Shown: positions 50,254 through 59,203 of the stretch, one piece after another
Numbering within the stretch: the first letter of the stretch is position 1
Layout of the letters: the number at the start of each line of letters is the position of its first letter
NCBI RefSeq assembly: GCF_039955095.1
Contig: NZ_CP154878.1
Location: 682,001-746,000, forward strand
Source: Limosilactobacillus sp. WILCCON 0051
GTDB lineage: Bacteria > Bacillota > Bacilli > Lactobacillales > Lactobacillaceae
Reading direction: 5' to 3'
Length of the DNA stretch: 64,000 bases
The notes under the pieces: generated by a model
What the model was told of the DNA's origin: nothing
Databases searched by the model: none
Seen by the model: the letters and a program-made list of their open reading frames with translations, nothing else
Made by a program: the position numbers and the translations under genes

Positions 50254-51483
50254 TTAATTGATAGTTTTAGCGCGGTGCTGTGTCAGGTAGACCAGCAAAA
50301 AGTCCAGCAGCAGGGTACAGCCGGTAATGGCAAAGACGGCTGAATAGCTGAACAGGCCAGAGATGGTTGAGCCAAGCAGCGCGCCCAAGACGGAGCCGGC
50401 AGCCTGGAATGATTGATTATAGCTGAAGATGCGCCCAAACGCCTCGGTTGGCACTTCCAAGGTCAGAATCGTCTGTGCAGCCGGCATTAAAGCAGCATTG
50501 GCAAAACCAAGCAAGAAACGCCAGAACGCGAGCATCCAAGGCGAATTGGTCAAAGTCATCGGGATAAAAAGCACGGCCGCGACAATCAGTCCAGTCGTCA
50601 AAACTTTTTTAGGGCCGATTCGATCCATGGTATGACCGACTTTAGAAGCAGCTACCAGATTTCCCAGTCCGGGCGTGGCAGCAACGATACCGGCAACAAA
50701 GGCAATATTGCCGGTATCATGCATCATTTCCTTGACATAAAGCGATACGATCGGGTTGATCGACATCACTGATGATTGAACCAGCATGGTCGTGATAAAC
50801 ATAACCACGATCAATTGGCGGTTGTCGATTTGGCCCATCAATGCCTGCATTGGCTTCATGTTCTCTTTTTTGATCGGCGTAAATTTTTCCTTGACCAAAA
50901 ATGAAGTAGCGATAAAAACGCCAAACATCAAGCCGCCAGTAATGAAAAACGGAATTCGATAGCCCCAGGCGCCAGACAAGGCTCCACCCAAAAGCGGCCC
51001 AATCAAGTTGCCGGTAACCCCGGCCGTCGTCATAGCCGACATTACCCAGCCTGATTTGCTGTGCGGGGTCTCGCCGGCCATCAGCGCGATCGAATTATTG
51101 ATATATCCAGAGAACGCACCCTGTAAAAAGCGCATGCCGATAATCATCCAGACGTTGACCGAAAGCCCAGTAATAAAAATCGTGCATGCCATGACGCCGG
51201 AAGCCCGCATACACATCAGTTTGCGGCCCTTGCGATCGGCAAGACTGCCCCAGTATGGCGAGACGATTGCCTGGGAAATAAACGTGGCGGCAAATGCCAT
51301 TCCTGAATACAAGTTGAGCTCAAAACGGGAGAAATTTCCCAGCTCATTGATAAAAAGCGAGATAAACGGCATCGTCATCGAGTATCCCATTCCGGTAACA
51401 AAGCAGCCCAGCCAAAGCGTATAAAAGGTCTGGTGCCATTTGCTGGGCAATTCGTGATGGGTACCGATGTTTGAGTCTTCCAA
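50254..51483 (-). CDS. MFS multidrug efflux-type transporter
   Basis: 409 residues and 12 helices. 'GSLADRKGRKLM' near 75 is the classical MFS loop 2-3 motif; 'AQTILTLEVPTEAFGRIFS' near 335 is like MdtG/YitG. Start is taken as TTG at 51481-51483 (complement) with GGAAGGTGAT just upstream; a second TTG at 51498 is possible but has no SD. Drug export is the usual family role. Confidence 0.87.
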   Translation of the reverse strand: MEDSNIGTHHELPSKWHQTFYTLWLGCFVTGMGYSMTMPFISLFINELGNFSRFELNLYSGMAFAATFISQAIVSPYWGSLADRKGRKLMCMRASGVMACTIFITGLSVNVWMIIGMRFLQGAFSGYINNSIALMAGETPHSKSGWVMSAMTTAGVTGNLIGPLLGGALSGAWGYRIPFFITGGLMFGVFIATSFLVKEKFTPIKKENMKPMQALMGQIDNRQLIVVMFITTMLVQSSVMSINPIVSLYVKEMMHDTGNIAFVAGIVAATPGLGNLVAASKVGHTMDRIGPKKVLTTGLIVAAVLFIPMTLTNSPWMLAFWRFLLGFANAALMPAAQTILTLEVPTEAFGRIFSYNQSFQAAGSVLGALLGSTISGLFSYSAVFAITGCTLLLDFLLVYLTQHRAKTIN

Positions 51484-51527
51484 AAGATCACCTTCCAATC
51501 AGATTATAACTAAGTCAATGAGCAGGA

Positions 51528-52892
51528 TTAACCCAATTGATGTTTCTGCCAGCCAAGGTAGCGATAAAAGATCACCAGCATCAAAACAGCCAGCACAACG
51601 GTTACCCACATGGCAGCCCGAACGCCCGTCGTCAAAGAAGCCGGCAAGCCGGAGATAACGACCAGAAGCGTGACTGAAGCTGCCCCGCAGGCTTGCCGCA
51701 GTGTATTGTTAAGTGCCGTTCCGTGACTGTTTTCTTGGGGTGCCAGCTGCGAGAAGGCTTCGGAAAGAGCGGGGTTGAACAAAAATGAGTTACCGATCAA
51801 TCGAATCATGTAGGCAATGGTCAAGACCCAGACCGGCATGTGGGCACTGACATGAACCAGCGGAATCGAGGCCAAAAGCGTCAAGATGCCGCCAGTCGTA
51901 ATCAGCCATTTAGGACCATATTGATCGTAGAGCCGACCAGCAATTGGCGCAAACAAGGCATTACAGATGGCGCCGGGCAGCAGAATCAAACCGGATTCAA
52001 AGCTGCCGATATGCATCACGTTTTGCGTAAAGATCGGCAACAGCTGTTCGGTTCCCAGCAGAATCATAAATGCGCAGCAGCCGACTGCCGTCATCATTCG
52101 AAATGAAGGATAGCGGATGATCTGGACTTTCAGCATTGGATCGGCCATTCGCAGCTGGCGTTTAACAAAGAACCAGATAATGAGCAGCCCAATCAGCAGC
52201 ATGGCCAGGCCAATCAGCAGGTTGAGCTCAAAGACCGTCAGACTGCCCAGAATCAGCGATGATCCAGTTAATGAGATCAAGACTGACACCAGATCGATCT
52301 TGATGGGCCGTGGCTGCGAGAAGTTGGGCATCTTAAAGAACGCGCCCAGCCAGACCAAAAGCATTAACGGCAAGACAAAAATAAAGATATAGCGCCATGA
52401 GAAGTATTCCAGAATCAGTCCTGATAAAGAAGGTCCCAAAGCTGGTCCAGAAGCAATCACCAGACCAGACATTCCCAAAACGGAACCGCGCTTTTCAGGT
52501 GGATAGATGGTAATCATCGTCGTCATCTGAAACGTCATTAAGATTCCGCCGGCGCAGGCCTGAACCAAGCGTGCCAATAGCAGCAGCCAGAAATTATTTG
52601 CAAAGCAGCCAATCAGCGTGCCAATGATGAAAGTCCCAACTGTTGATAAAAAGACGCTGCGGTTGGTAAAGCGTTCATAGATGTTTGACGATAATGGCGT
52701 GATAACCCCGATCAGCAGCGTGTAGCCAGTCGTCAGCCATTGGGCGGCATTTAGCGAAACGTGCAGATCGTTTTTGATCACTGGCAGCGCGGTAACCATC
52801 ATAGTTTGACTTGCCAGACTGATGAAGCTGGCAACCAGCAGGATGATCGTTACGCTGCGGCGAGTGCGCGCATCGACATTGGTTGCGGACAT
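51528..52892 (-). CDS. MFS transporter, DHA2 (14-helix drug efflux) type
   Basis: 454 residues. 'LDATIVNVALP'-like 'MMVTALPVIKNDLHVSLNAAQW' near 30 and motif 'RLVQACAGGILMT' near 105 mark the DHA2 group; the length suggests 12-14 helices. ATG at 52892 ('MSATNV') has AGGAAG upstream. It may be paired with the previous gene by co-transcription, since 44 bases separate them without a terminator. Confidence 0.87.
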   Translation of the reverse strand: MSATNVDARTRRSVTIILLVASFISLASQTMMVTALPVIKNDLHVSLNAAQWLTTGYTLLIGVITPLSSNIYERFTNRSVFLSTVGTFIIGTLIGCFANNFWLLLLARLVQACAGGILMTFQMTTMITIYPPEKRGSVLGMSGLVIASGPALGPSLSGLILEYFSWRYIFIFVLPLMLLVWLGAFFKMPNFSQPRPIKIDLVSVLISLTGSSLILGSLTVFELNLLIGLAMLLIGLLIIWFFVKRQLRMADPMLKVQIIRYPSFRMMTAVGCCAFMILLGTEQLLPIFTQNVMHIGSFESGLILLPGAICNALFAPIAGRLYDQYGPKWLITTGGILTLLASIPLVHVSAHMPVWVLTIAYMIRLIGNSFLFNPALSEAFSQLAPQENSHGTALNNTLRQACGAASVTLLVVISGLPASLTTGVRAAMWVTVVLAVLMLVIFYRYLGWQKHQLG

Positions 52893-53079
52893 AACAGACT
52901 TCCTTTCATAAAATATCAAGCAACAAAAGTAGATTAAAGATGTAATTTCATACCAATCTAGTCTAGCATTGAAAGCGTCATGCAAAACAAGTCCACCGAG
53001 ATGATTTTTCGATTTTTTTGCTCAGAGGTCCGTCAGGTTTGATATGATTGTTCTTGTGAATAAATAATGAGGTGACATG

Positions 53080-53934
53080 ATGAGCAAGCGAATCGCGGTA
53101 TTTTCCGACGTGCACGGCAATCTGCATGCTTTACAGGCAATGTATGCTGACAGTCTGCGCCATAGTGTTGATGAATATTGGTTTATTGGTGACCTGCTGA
53201 TGCCCGGCCCAGGCGTAATGGAGATCTGGCGGCTGATTAAAAAAATGCAGCCTAGCGTAATGGTACGCGGCAACTGGGATGATTTAACGGTCAAGGGCGT
53301 GCGGGGACAGATGGATCTTGAAAAGCCCTCGCGAATCTATTTTGCTCGTTTGGCACAGTACGTTGGCGAGCATGTTTCCGCCGATGTAATTGATGAGATC
53401 GCCAGTTGGCCGCTGCATGTTCAAAAGCAGGCTGGCAAATTAACGTTTGGCATCTCCCATAATCTGCCGACGCTTAACATGGGGCAGGCACTGTTTCCCA
53501 CTAATCCAGTCGAGCATTTTGATCAGCTGTTTGAAAATTTCGATCAGCAAGACGTGGCCATCTATGCTCATGTTCACCACAGCCTGATGCGCTATGCCAG
53601 TGATGAGCGCTTGATTTTAAACCCAGGATCGGTCGGGGAGCCGTTTAATGGCTGGTGGCCGCTGCAGCACGATACGCGGGCTCATTATCTGATCTTGGAA
53701 GTTGACGATGATGGGATTGCCGAATTGGACTATCGACATGTACCTTATGATCGTGAATCGGAATATGAGCTGGCTGTTGAATCAGATATTCCTTACCTGG
53801 AACTTTATAAGCGGACGCTTGAAACTGGCCGGGTCAATACGCATGATCAGGAGCTGCTTGATCAGATCAATCGCAAATGGGACTATCTGGCTGAGTATCA
53901 GGCTTATGCCAAACGGGTTAAGAAGCGTTCCTGA
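53080..53934 (+). CDS. Metallophosphoesterase (YfcE/YmdB-like)
   Basis: 284 residues. Calcineurin-like motifs 'FSDVHGNLHAL' at the start, 'GDLLMPGPG' near 45, 'RGNWDD' near 70, 'HVHH' near 165. The cofactor is usually Mn or Fe/Zn. Substrate unknown. Start 53080 has GAGGTGA 5 bases upstream. Acts alone. Confidence 0.87.
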   Translation: MSKRIAVFSDVHGNLHALQAMYADSLRHSVDEYWFIGDLLMPGPGVMEIWRLIKKMQPSVMVRGNWDDLTVKGVRGQMDLEKPSRIYFARLAQYVGEHVSADVIDEIASWPLHVQKQAGKLTFGISHNLPTLNMGQALFPTNPVEHFDQLFENFDQQDVAIYAHVHHSLMRYASDERLILNPGSVGEPFNGWWPLQHDTRAHYLILEVDDDGIAELDYRHVPYDRESEYELAVESDIPYLELYKRTLETGRVNTHDQELLDQINRKWDYLAEYQAYAKRVKKRS

Positions 53935-54013
53935 CATATTGACCAACTAATGGCCGCTTTTTTGCCGGATTCCAATTTAATTTGATTTAATTACAAAAAG
54001 TAAGGCAAAAAGT

Positions 54014-54042
54014 TTGCATTCAAAAACGCAAATTGGCATAAT
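54014..54042 (+). promoter_or_regulatory. Promoter of rpsN
   Basis: TTGCAT (54014-54019), 17 bases, CATAAT (54037-54042). An A/T-rich leader of about 65 bases follows; I see no clear Zur box. Confidence 0.65.
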
Positions 54043-54116
54043 AACCAACGAATGACTATGCAAATGTAAAAATCTTATTTTTAATCAAAATCTACATTAA
54101 ATATGGAGGGTAGAAA

Positions 54117-54386
54117 ATGGCAAAAAAGTCTAAGATTGCCAAGCTCAAGCATCAAGAAGCGCTGGTCGAAAAGTACGCGGCCAAGCGCGCCGAACTGAAA
54201 GCCGCCGGTGACTATATTGGTCTGTCCAAGCTGCCGCGCAATTCGGCACCGGTTCGCCTGCATCACCGTGACCGCTTGGATGGCCGTCCGCATGCCTATA
54301 TGCGTAAATTCGGCTTGTCACGGCTGAACTTCCGTGAGCTGGCACATAAAGGTCAGCTGCCAGGCGTCAAAAAAGCCAGCTGGTAG
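54117..54386 (+). CDS. rpsN: 30S ribosomal protein S14
   Basis: 89 residues, lysine/arginine-rich. The zinc-ribbon Cys ligands of the short S14 form are absent; the end '[21 protein letters not shown]' region is typical of the long zinc-independent form. SD GGAGGG precedes ATG 54117. It is outside the main ribosomal protein operon, as expected for the C-minus paralogue that substitutes for the zinc form when zinc is short. Confidence 0.95.
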   Translation: MAKKSKIAKLKHQEALVEKYAAKRAELKAAGDYIGLSKLPRNSAPVRLHHRDRLDGRPHAYMRKFGLSRLNFRELAHKGQLPGVKKASW

Positions 54387-54387
54387 C

Positions 54388-54436
54388 TAAAAAGGTCCAT
54401 GGTCTGAAATCGTCAGCCATGAACCTTTTTATTTTT
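54388..54436 (+). terminator. Terminator after rpsN
   Basis: AAAAAGGTCCATGG / CCATGAACCTTTTT hairpin. Confidence 0.8.
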
Positions 54437-54508
54437 GCGAGCATGCTGTCATCAGCCGGTTCGCGTTATACTAAGTCTAAATAATCTTTTAAGAAGTGAA
54501 GTGAAGCT

Positions 54509-55816
54509 ATGCTGAACAGATTAGTAGAATGGACGGTGCGTTTCAATCAGCGCTCGTTTATCAAAATTACCCGGCAGACATTGATGCTGCTGTTTCCAAT
54601 CGCCTATGTCGGGACCTTGGCAGTAATGCTGAAAAAAGCCTTCTTTGCCACGGATAGTTTTTTCTTTAATATTGCCGATCTGGGCGACGTCATGCCAGAC
54701 TGGCTTTGGACTGGCATGACGGGGCTGACGGGCGGTCTGGCCAAGATTACGTTTGGGATGTTTGGCGTGATGGCTGCCTATGCTGCGGCCCGCTATACTG
54801 CCAAACTCTATCATCAAGATGCACCGATGGCAGGGATGACCGGTTTTGCCACCATGCTTTTGCTGGCTTTTCGCTATACGCGTACAAGCAATCCCAACAT
54901 GATCTCATTTGACTGGAATCTTTTGAGCGTGCGCAGCGTTTTGTTTGCGCTGATCGTTGGCTATGGGGTTGGGCAGGTGTATCGCTGGCTGGGAAAAGGC
55001 GGCGAGCCCAGCGATCAGACGATTGAGACATTGGAAAAAATGCAGCAGCGAGCTCTGAATGCCATCCGTCCGCTGTTTTTTTCGCTGGCAGTCGGCGCGG
55101 CTTTAGGAGCGTTGTTCAACTGGCTGACATTAAGTTCCTGGCTGGATCTTGCCTATACCTGGTTAGAGAACTTTGGCCAGGGCAATCAGTCGCTATGGGT
55201 GGCCCTTCCTTTGATTGCCGTTTCGTTATTGATGAGCTGGCTGGGCATTGGCGGACCAACGATCAACACGGCTGCGCAAGGATTGACCGGCGCGGCGGCG
55301 GCTAATCTGAACTACGCTTTTCAGCATGGCTCAAGCTGGAACGTGCCGTACAAATGCCTAACCTCTACGCTTTACAGCTCATTTGCCAACTTTGGCGGTG
55401 ATGGGGTCATGCTGGCTTTAGTGATTGCTCTGATCATCGTTGGTCGGCAGCCGGAAATTCAGCGGTTGGCGCGTTGGAATCTATTGCCGACCCTGTTTAA
55501 CAGCAGCTATGGCTTGATGACCGGTTTGCCAGTAATCCTAAATCCCGTCTTCTTGCTGCCTTATCTGCTGCTGCCTTTGGCCAATCTTTTGTTAGGCGCT
55601 TTGGCAACCTTAATGCATCTGATCCCGGCAACGCCCTATCCTCTGCCAATGGGGACTCCTGGGCCATTGGCGGCATTTATCGGCTCTAATGGTGATTGGG
55701 AGGCACTGCTGTTTTCATTGGTGCTGCTGATTTTTGATGTCTGGGTATATATCCCATTTGTCCGCTTGGCGCTTGGTGCTGAACTTAAAACACAACAGAT
55801 TGAGGCGGTGGCATAA
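54509..55816 (+). CDS. PTS EIIC-like membrane permease without EIIA/EIIB
   Basis: 435 residues and about 10 helices, lactose/cellobiose EIIC family ('MSWLGIGGPTINTAAQGL' region near 250). The start is near a lone EIIC; no EIIA or EIIB gene is adjacent. Lone EIIC proteins can share other EIIA/B or be non-PTS. The next gene (surface hydrolase) starts at its stop codon, a coupling that is unusual for sugar uptake. Substrate unknown. SD AAGTGAAGTGAAG-like. Confidence 0.78.
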   Translation: MLNRLVEWTVRFNQRSFIKITRQTLMLLFPIAYVGTLAVMLKKAFFATDSFFFNIADLGDVMPDWLWTGMTGLTGGLAKITFGMFGVMAAYAAARYTAKLYHQDAPMAGMTGFATMLLLAFRYTRTSNPNMISFDWNLLSVRSVLFALIVGYGVGQVYRWLGKGGEPSDQTIETLEKMQQRALNAIRPLFFSLAVGAALGALFNWLTLSSWLDLAYTWLENFGQGNQSLWVALPLIAVSLLMSWLGIGGPTINTAAQGLTGAAAANLNYAFQHGSSWNVPYKCLTSTLYSSFANFGGDGVMLALVIALIIVGRQPEIQRLARWNLLPTLFNSSYGLMTGLPVILNPVFLLPYLLLPLANLLLGALATLMHLIPATPYPLPMGTPGPLAAFIGSNGDWEALLFSLVLLIFDVWVYIPFVRLALGAELKTQQIEAVA

Positions 55817-56724
55817 TGCTGATTATTAATGATAAAGAACGCCGACGCAGCATGCGCTTATTGATTTTTGTCATAGTCTTGCTGATTGTCCTGGCTTTTC
55901 CGGCTTATTTTTGGATGAAAGACAACAACCATTATCTGGCACAGCGCAGCAAGGCTCAGATGTCACCGGTCATTATGATTCCAGGCAGTTCGGCAACCAA
56001 GAATCGCTTTGATGAAATGGTGACGCTGCTTAATAAAGATACCAGTCACAAGCACAGTCTGTTAAAGCTGGAGGTCTACAACAGCGGTAAGATTACATAT
56101 ACTGGCAAGATCAGCAGTGGCGACAATGAGCCGATTATTGTCGTGGGTTTTCAAAACAATCATGATGGCTATGACAACATCAAAAAACAGGCCAAAATGT
56201 TTGATGAAGCCTTCAATGAGCTGATTGATCAGTATAAGTTCAATAATTTTAAAGCATTTGGTCATTCCAATGGTGGTTTGATCTGGACCTTATGGCTGGA
56301 AAAATACTACTCAGATTATTCAGACTATGTAAAGATCAAACGGTTGATGACGGTCGGCTCGCCATTTAATCTTAATGAAAGCTCAACCAGCAATCCGACG
56401 CAGATGTATACCTACTTTTTGAAGCATCGTGACCAGCTGCCGTCAAGCCTGGATGTCTATTCAGTTTCTGGTGCCGATACCTATACTGAAGACGGCATCG
56501 TTAAATTAGGCAGCGTAAGGGCGGGACGCTATATCTATCAAAAACAGGTCAAGCACTATACCGAGATGACGGTTACCGGCAGTAAGGCGCAGCACTCGTC
56601 ACTGCCGCAGAATCGCCAGATCATTCGTTTGATTGAGGAATATCTATTGGACAGTGATCAGCCCAATGTCGTCAACAGTAAAAACAAACGGGTAAGTCAC
56701 AGCTCTTCAGTTTCCAATCCATAA
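55816..56724 (+). CDS. Membrane-anchored alpha/beta hydrolase (DUF915-like)
   Basis: 302 residues. N-terminal hydrophobic segment (about 12-32) anchors it outward. The nucleophile motif 'GHSNGG' (Gly-x-Ser-x-Gly) is near 150. DUF915 surface hydrolases of lactobacilli have this form. Starts at the last base of the EIIC stop, so the genes are co-translated. Substrate unknown. Confidence 0.82.
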   Translation: MLIINDKERRRSMRLLIFVIVLLIVLAFPAYFWMKDNNHYLAQRSKAQMSPVIMIPGSSATKNRFDEMVTLLNKDTSHKHSLLKLEVYNSGKITYTGKISSGDNEPIIVVGFQNNHDGYDNIKKQAKMFDEAFNELIDQYKFNNFKAFGHSNGGLIWTLWLEKYYSDYSDYVKIKRLMTVGSPFNLNESSTSNPTQMYTYFLKHRDQLPSSLDVYSVSGADTYTEDGIVKLGSVRAGRYIYQKQVKHYTEMTVTGSKAQHSSLPQNRQIIRLIEEYLLDSDQPNVVNSKNKRVSHSSSVSNP

Positions 56725-56821
56725 ATTATATTTGCAAAATCCCTCTGCAAAAGGTTATTCTAAATGTGACGTGCAGACTGGATACGCATAGTCTGGCACC
56801 GAAATAAACAGGGGGATAACA

Positions 56822-57319
56822 ATGAAAAGACAACAGCGTTTTGTCGAAATCATTCTACTATTGTTGCTGGGTTTAGTGGTTTCGTTTTGGGGGTATCGCG
56901 GCTATCGATTTATGCAGGCGCATCCGTTGGTCAATCGCGTCTATCGTTACCAAGCATCATCCGCAGCCAAAGCAGAACTGACCAGCACGCCAAATGACTA
57001 CCAGTATGTGGTTTTTGGCGCTGGCAGATATCGTGGGAAATACATCAAGGTTGATAACCAAAAACAGCTGCGCCGAATTTTAAATCATCGGCAAGCCTAT
57101 CAAGCAGCTTTTGATCAAAATGGAACCCGCTACCTGGTTCGTCATCATCAGCTGCAGTTGGATCTGGGCAACGTCCCAGCTGGCGAGAGTTATGTTCAGA
57201 CCACCAAGCAGGCCTGGGTTGCTCAATCAGATCGGCATGATTTAGGGCAGACAGTAAACGATTCGTTAAAGCTGACCTCAATGCATGCTGCTAAACAGGC
57301 TGTCAGTTATCTGCCATAG
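56822..57319 (+). CDS. Small membrane-anchored protein, unknown
   Basis: 165 residues. One hydrophobic N-terminal helix ('FVEIILLLLLGLVVSFWGY' at 7-25), then a basic extracellular domain of about 130 residues without a known motif. SD AGGGGGA precedes ATG 56822. It is 97 bases after the hydrolase gene and closes with its own terminator at 57361-57395. Function unknown. Confidence 0.7.
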   Translation: MKRQQRFVEIILLLLLGLVVSFWGYRGYRFMQAHPLVNRVYRYQASSAAKAELTSTPNDYQYVVFGAGRYRGKYIKVDNQKQLRRILNHRQAYQAAFDQNGTRYLVRHHQLQLDLGNVPAGESYVQTTKQAWVAQSDRHDLGQTVNDSLKLTSMHAAKQAVSYLP

Positions 57320-57360
57320 GTTTGGGTAACACTTGCTGTACAAAACTAAATAACTATACT

Positions 57361-57395
57361 AAGCATCTGAATCTTTCAGGTGCTTTTTTTATTTT
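57361..57395 (+). terminator. Terminator after the 165-residue protein gene
   Basis: AGCATCTGAA / TTCAGGTGCT followed by seven Ts. From here to 57597 the sequence is very A/T-rich with no gene. Confidence 0.8.
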
Positions 57396-57497
57396 TTGTA
57401 TAATAAATCGCAAAATTATAGCTTTTTTATAGAAATCGAATTGATTGATTTACGTTTAGTACATTAGGTAGGGATACTAAATATTATTTTTTTAACG

Positions 57498-57526
57498 TTG
57501 ACTGTTTGTATATATTCATTTAATAG
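57498..57526 (+). promoter_or_regulatory. Candidate promoter of the repeat-protein locus
   Basis: TTGACT (57498-57503), 17 bases, TAATAG (57521-57526), about 98 bases before the epimerase start; a long A/T-rich leader. Confidence 0.5.
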
Positions 57527-57623
57527 GCTGGATTATTTGCATATATTAAAATAAAATTAAAATCATAAAAGCTGATTTTGTTAAAAAGCTTTTCAATTGA
57601 CAGATGAATTAGGAATGATTTTT

Positions 57624-58733
57624 ATGGGCAAAAAACGAATCATGGTGATTTTCGGGACACGACCCGAAGCAATCAAAATGGTTCCGGTAATTAAAGCATT
57701 GGAGAAGGCGGCTGAATTTGAGCCAATCGTGGTGGTGACCGGACAGCATCGGCAAATGCTCGATCAGGTTTTGGAGACCTTTGATGTTTCGCCAGCTTTT
57801 GATTTGAACTTAATGAGTGATCAGCAGACGTTAACCAAAATTACGGTTAGCGTCTTGTCGCAAATGGAGCAGCTTTTAAAAACGACAAACCCAGATGCTG
57901 TTTTGGTTCATGGCGATACAACGACGACCTTAGCTGCCAGCCTGGCTGCTTTTTATCAGCAGATTCCGGTTGGACATGTGGAAGCAGGATTAAGAACCTG
58001 GCAAAAGTATGATCCGTTTCCTGAAGAGATCAATCGTCAGCTGACCGATGCTATTACGCAATGGTATTTTGCACCAACTGAACGCAGCCGCCAGAATCTC
58101 TTAAAAGAGCATCGTGATGAAAGCAGGATCTACGTCACGGGCAATACGGCAATCGATATGCTTGCCCATACTGTCAGCGACCAGTGGCAGTTGCCAATGC
58201 AAAATCAGATAGCGCCCAATGCCAAGATAATCCTACTGACGATGCATCGACGCGAGAATCAAGGCGCACCAATGAAAGCGGCTTTTAGTGCCATCAATGA
58301 TTTTGTTTTGGAGCATCCTGAAATCGAGGTTGTTTTTCCGGTTCATTTAAGTCCCAACGTGCAAAAGGCGGCTCATCAAGCTTTTGACGACAATGAGCGC
58401 GTCCATTTGATTGCGCCGCTCAACGTCATCGATTTTCATAATCTGGCTGCACGCAGCTGGCTGATCATGACTGATTCGGGGGGGATTCAAGAAGAAGCGC
58501 CATCGCTGGGCAAGCCGGTCTTGGTGCTGCGGGATACTACCGAGCGTCCAGAAGGGGTTCAGGCTGGGACGCTCAAACTGGTCGGCACGGATGCGAAAAC
58601 GATTCAAAAATGGCTCACGGCCTTTTTAAATGATCAGACAGTCTATGAACAAATGGCACGCGCGCAGAATCCATATGGCGATGGGCAGGCAGCCAAACGC
58701 ATCGTGGATGTCTTGTGTCGCGAACTGAATTAA
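57624..58733 (+). CDS. wecB: UDP-N-acetylglucosamine 2-epimerase (non-hydrolysing)
   Basis: 369 residues. It interconverts UDP-GlcNAc and UDP-ManNAc. 'FGTRPEAIKM' at 10-19, 'HGDTTTT' near 95, 'HVEAGLRT' near 115, 'PEEINRQ' near 132 and 'DSGGIQEEAPSLGKP' near 285 are family motifs, with 'ERPEGV' near 306. ATG 57624 has TAGGAA upstream; the TTG at 57597 has none. It is the first gene of the locus and provides sugar-nucleotide for the glycosyltransferase two genes on. No UDP-ManNAc-using enzymes such as tagA lie nearby. Confidence 0.93.
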   Translation: MGKKRIMVIFGTRPEAIKMVPVIKALEKAAEFEPIVVVTGQHRQMLDQVLETFDVSPAFDLNLMSDQQTLTKITVSVLSQMEQLLKTTNPDAVLVHGDTTTTLAASLAAFYQQIPVGHVEAGLRTWQKYDPFPEEINRQLTDAITQWYFAPTERSRQNLLKEHRDESRIYVTGNTAIDMLAHTVSDQWQLPMQNQIAPNAKIILLTMHRRENQGAPMKAAFSAINDFVLEHPEIEVVFPVHLSPNVQKAAHQAFDDNERVHLIAPLNVIDFHNLAARSWLIMTDSGGIQEEAPSLGKPVLVLRDTTERPEGVQAGTLKLVGTDAKTIQKWLTAFLNDQTVYEQMARAQNPYGDGQAAKRIVDVLCRELN

Positions 58734-58752
58734 GAAAGGAATGCATATCATT

Positions 58753-59175
58753 ATGAAAATCAAAAAAATTTGTAAGCTTGCAATCGTTCCAGCTGCAGTG
58801 CTGGTTCTGTCACAAACCAGTATTGGCAAGGCGGTTGCTGATACACTAACGCCAGCTTCCGTAGGGGCCACGGCTGAAACTGCGCAGACTGCTCAAAAAG
58901 GCACGACTGCGTCTACGGCTGCCAAAGCTCAAGGTGGCGCGGCAGTTGGTGATGGTTGGACGATTATTCCAGGCAAACCAGGGATTCCGGGTAAGCCAGG
59001 AGTTCCAGGCAAACCTGGCAAACCAGGGATTCCAGGCAAGCCGGGCATTCCTGGTGATGGTACGCGCGCAGCCACGGCGGCGACGGCTGCTACTGCCGCA
59101 ACTGCTGCGACGGCGGCGACGGCTGCTACTGCTGCCACAGCGCCAACTGCTGCTGTAGCGGTAAAAGCCAAATAG
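58753..59175 (+). CDS. Secreted protein with collagen-like and (Ala-Ala-Thr) repeats
   Basis: 140 residues. Signal peptide about 1-29 ('MKIKKICKLAIVPAAVLVLS', 'GKAVA' before cleavage). Residues about 73-102 are Gly-X-Y collagen-like with Pro-Gly-Lys/Ile units. Residues 106-129 are eight Ala-Ala-Thr units, then Ala-Pro-Thr. No LPXTG, lipobox or transmembrane anchor. SD AAAGGA is 12 bases from ATG 58753; ATG 58741 is too near it. The third codon bases differ between AAT units, so the repeat is kept as protein and not only as DNA. Function unknown. Confidence 0.75.
   Translation: MKIKKICKLAIVPAAVLVLSQTSIGKAVADTLTPASVGATAETAQTAQKGTTASTAAKAQGGAAVGDGWTIIPGKPGIPGKPGVPGKPGKPGIPGKPGIPGDGTRAATAATAATAATAATAATAATAATAPTAAVAVKAK
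58969..59058 (+). repeat. Collagen-like Gly-X-Y coding segment
   Basis: PGKPGI/PGKPGV/PGKPGK/PGIPGK/PGIPGD series: Gly at every third residue, about 10 triplets. Collagen-like domains in bacteria form triple helices; this one is short, so trimerisation is uncertain. Confidence 0.85.
59068..59139 (+). repeat. Eight Ala-Ala-Thr codon triplets
   Basis: GCN-GCN-ACN x8 (72 bases) with varied codons, followed by an Ala-Pro-Thr. The unit Ala-Ala-Thr is the antifreeze-glycoprotein repeat unit. Confidence 0.9.
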
Positions 59176-59203
59176 CCATAATAAGCCGTAAAGGGGGTGC
59201 TGA

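Noticed and set aside
58929..59171. Minus-strand frame with PGLPGIPG collagen-like repeats opposite the secreted protein
   Set aside because: The complement of a Pro-Gly-Lys repeat reads as a Gly/Pro repeat. The plus-strand frame has the signal peptide and SD.
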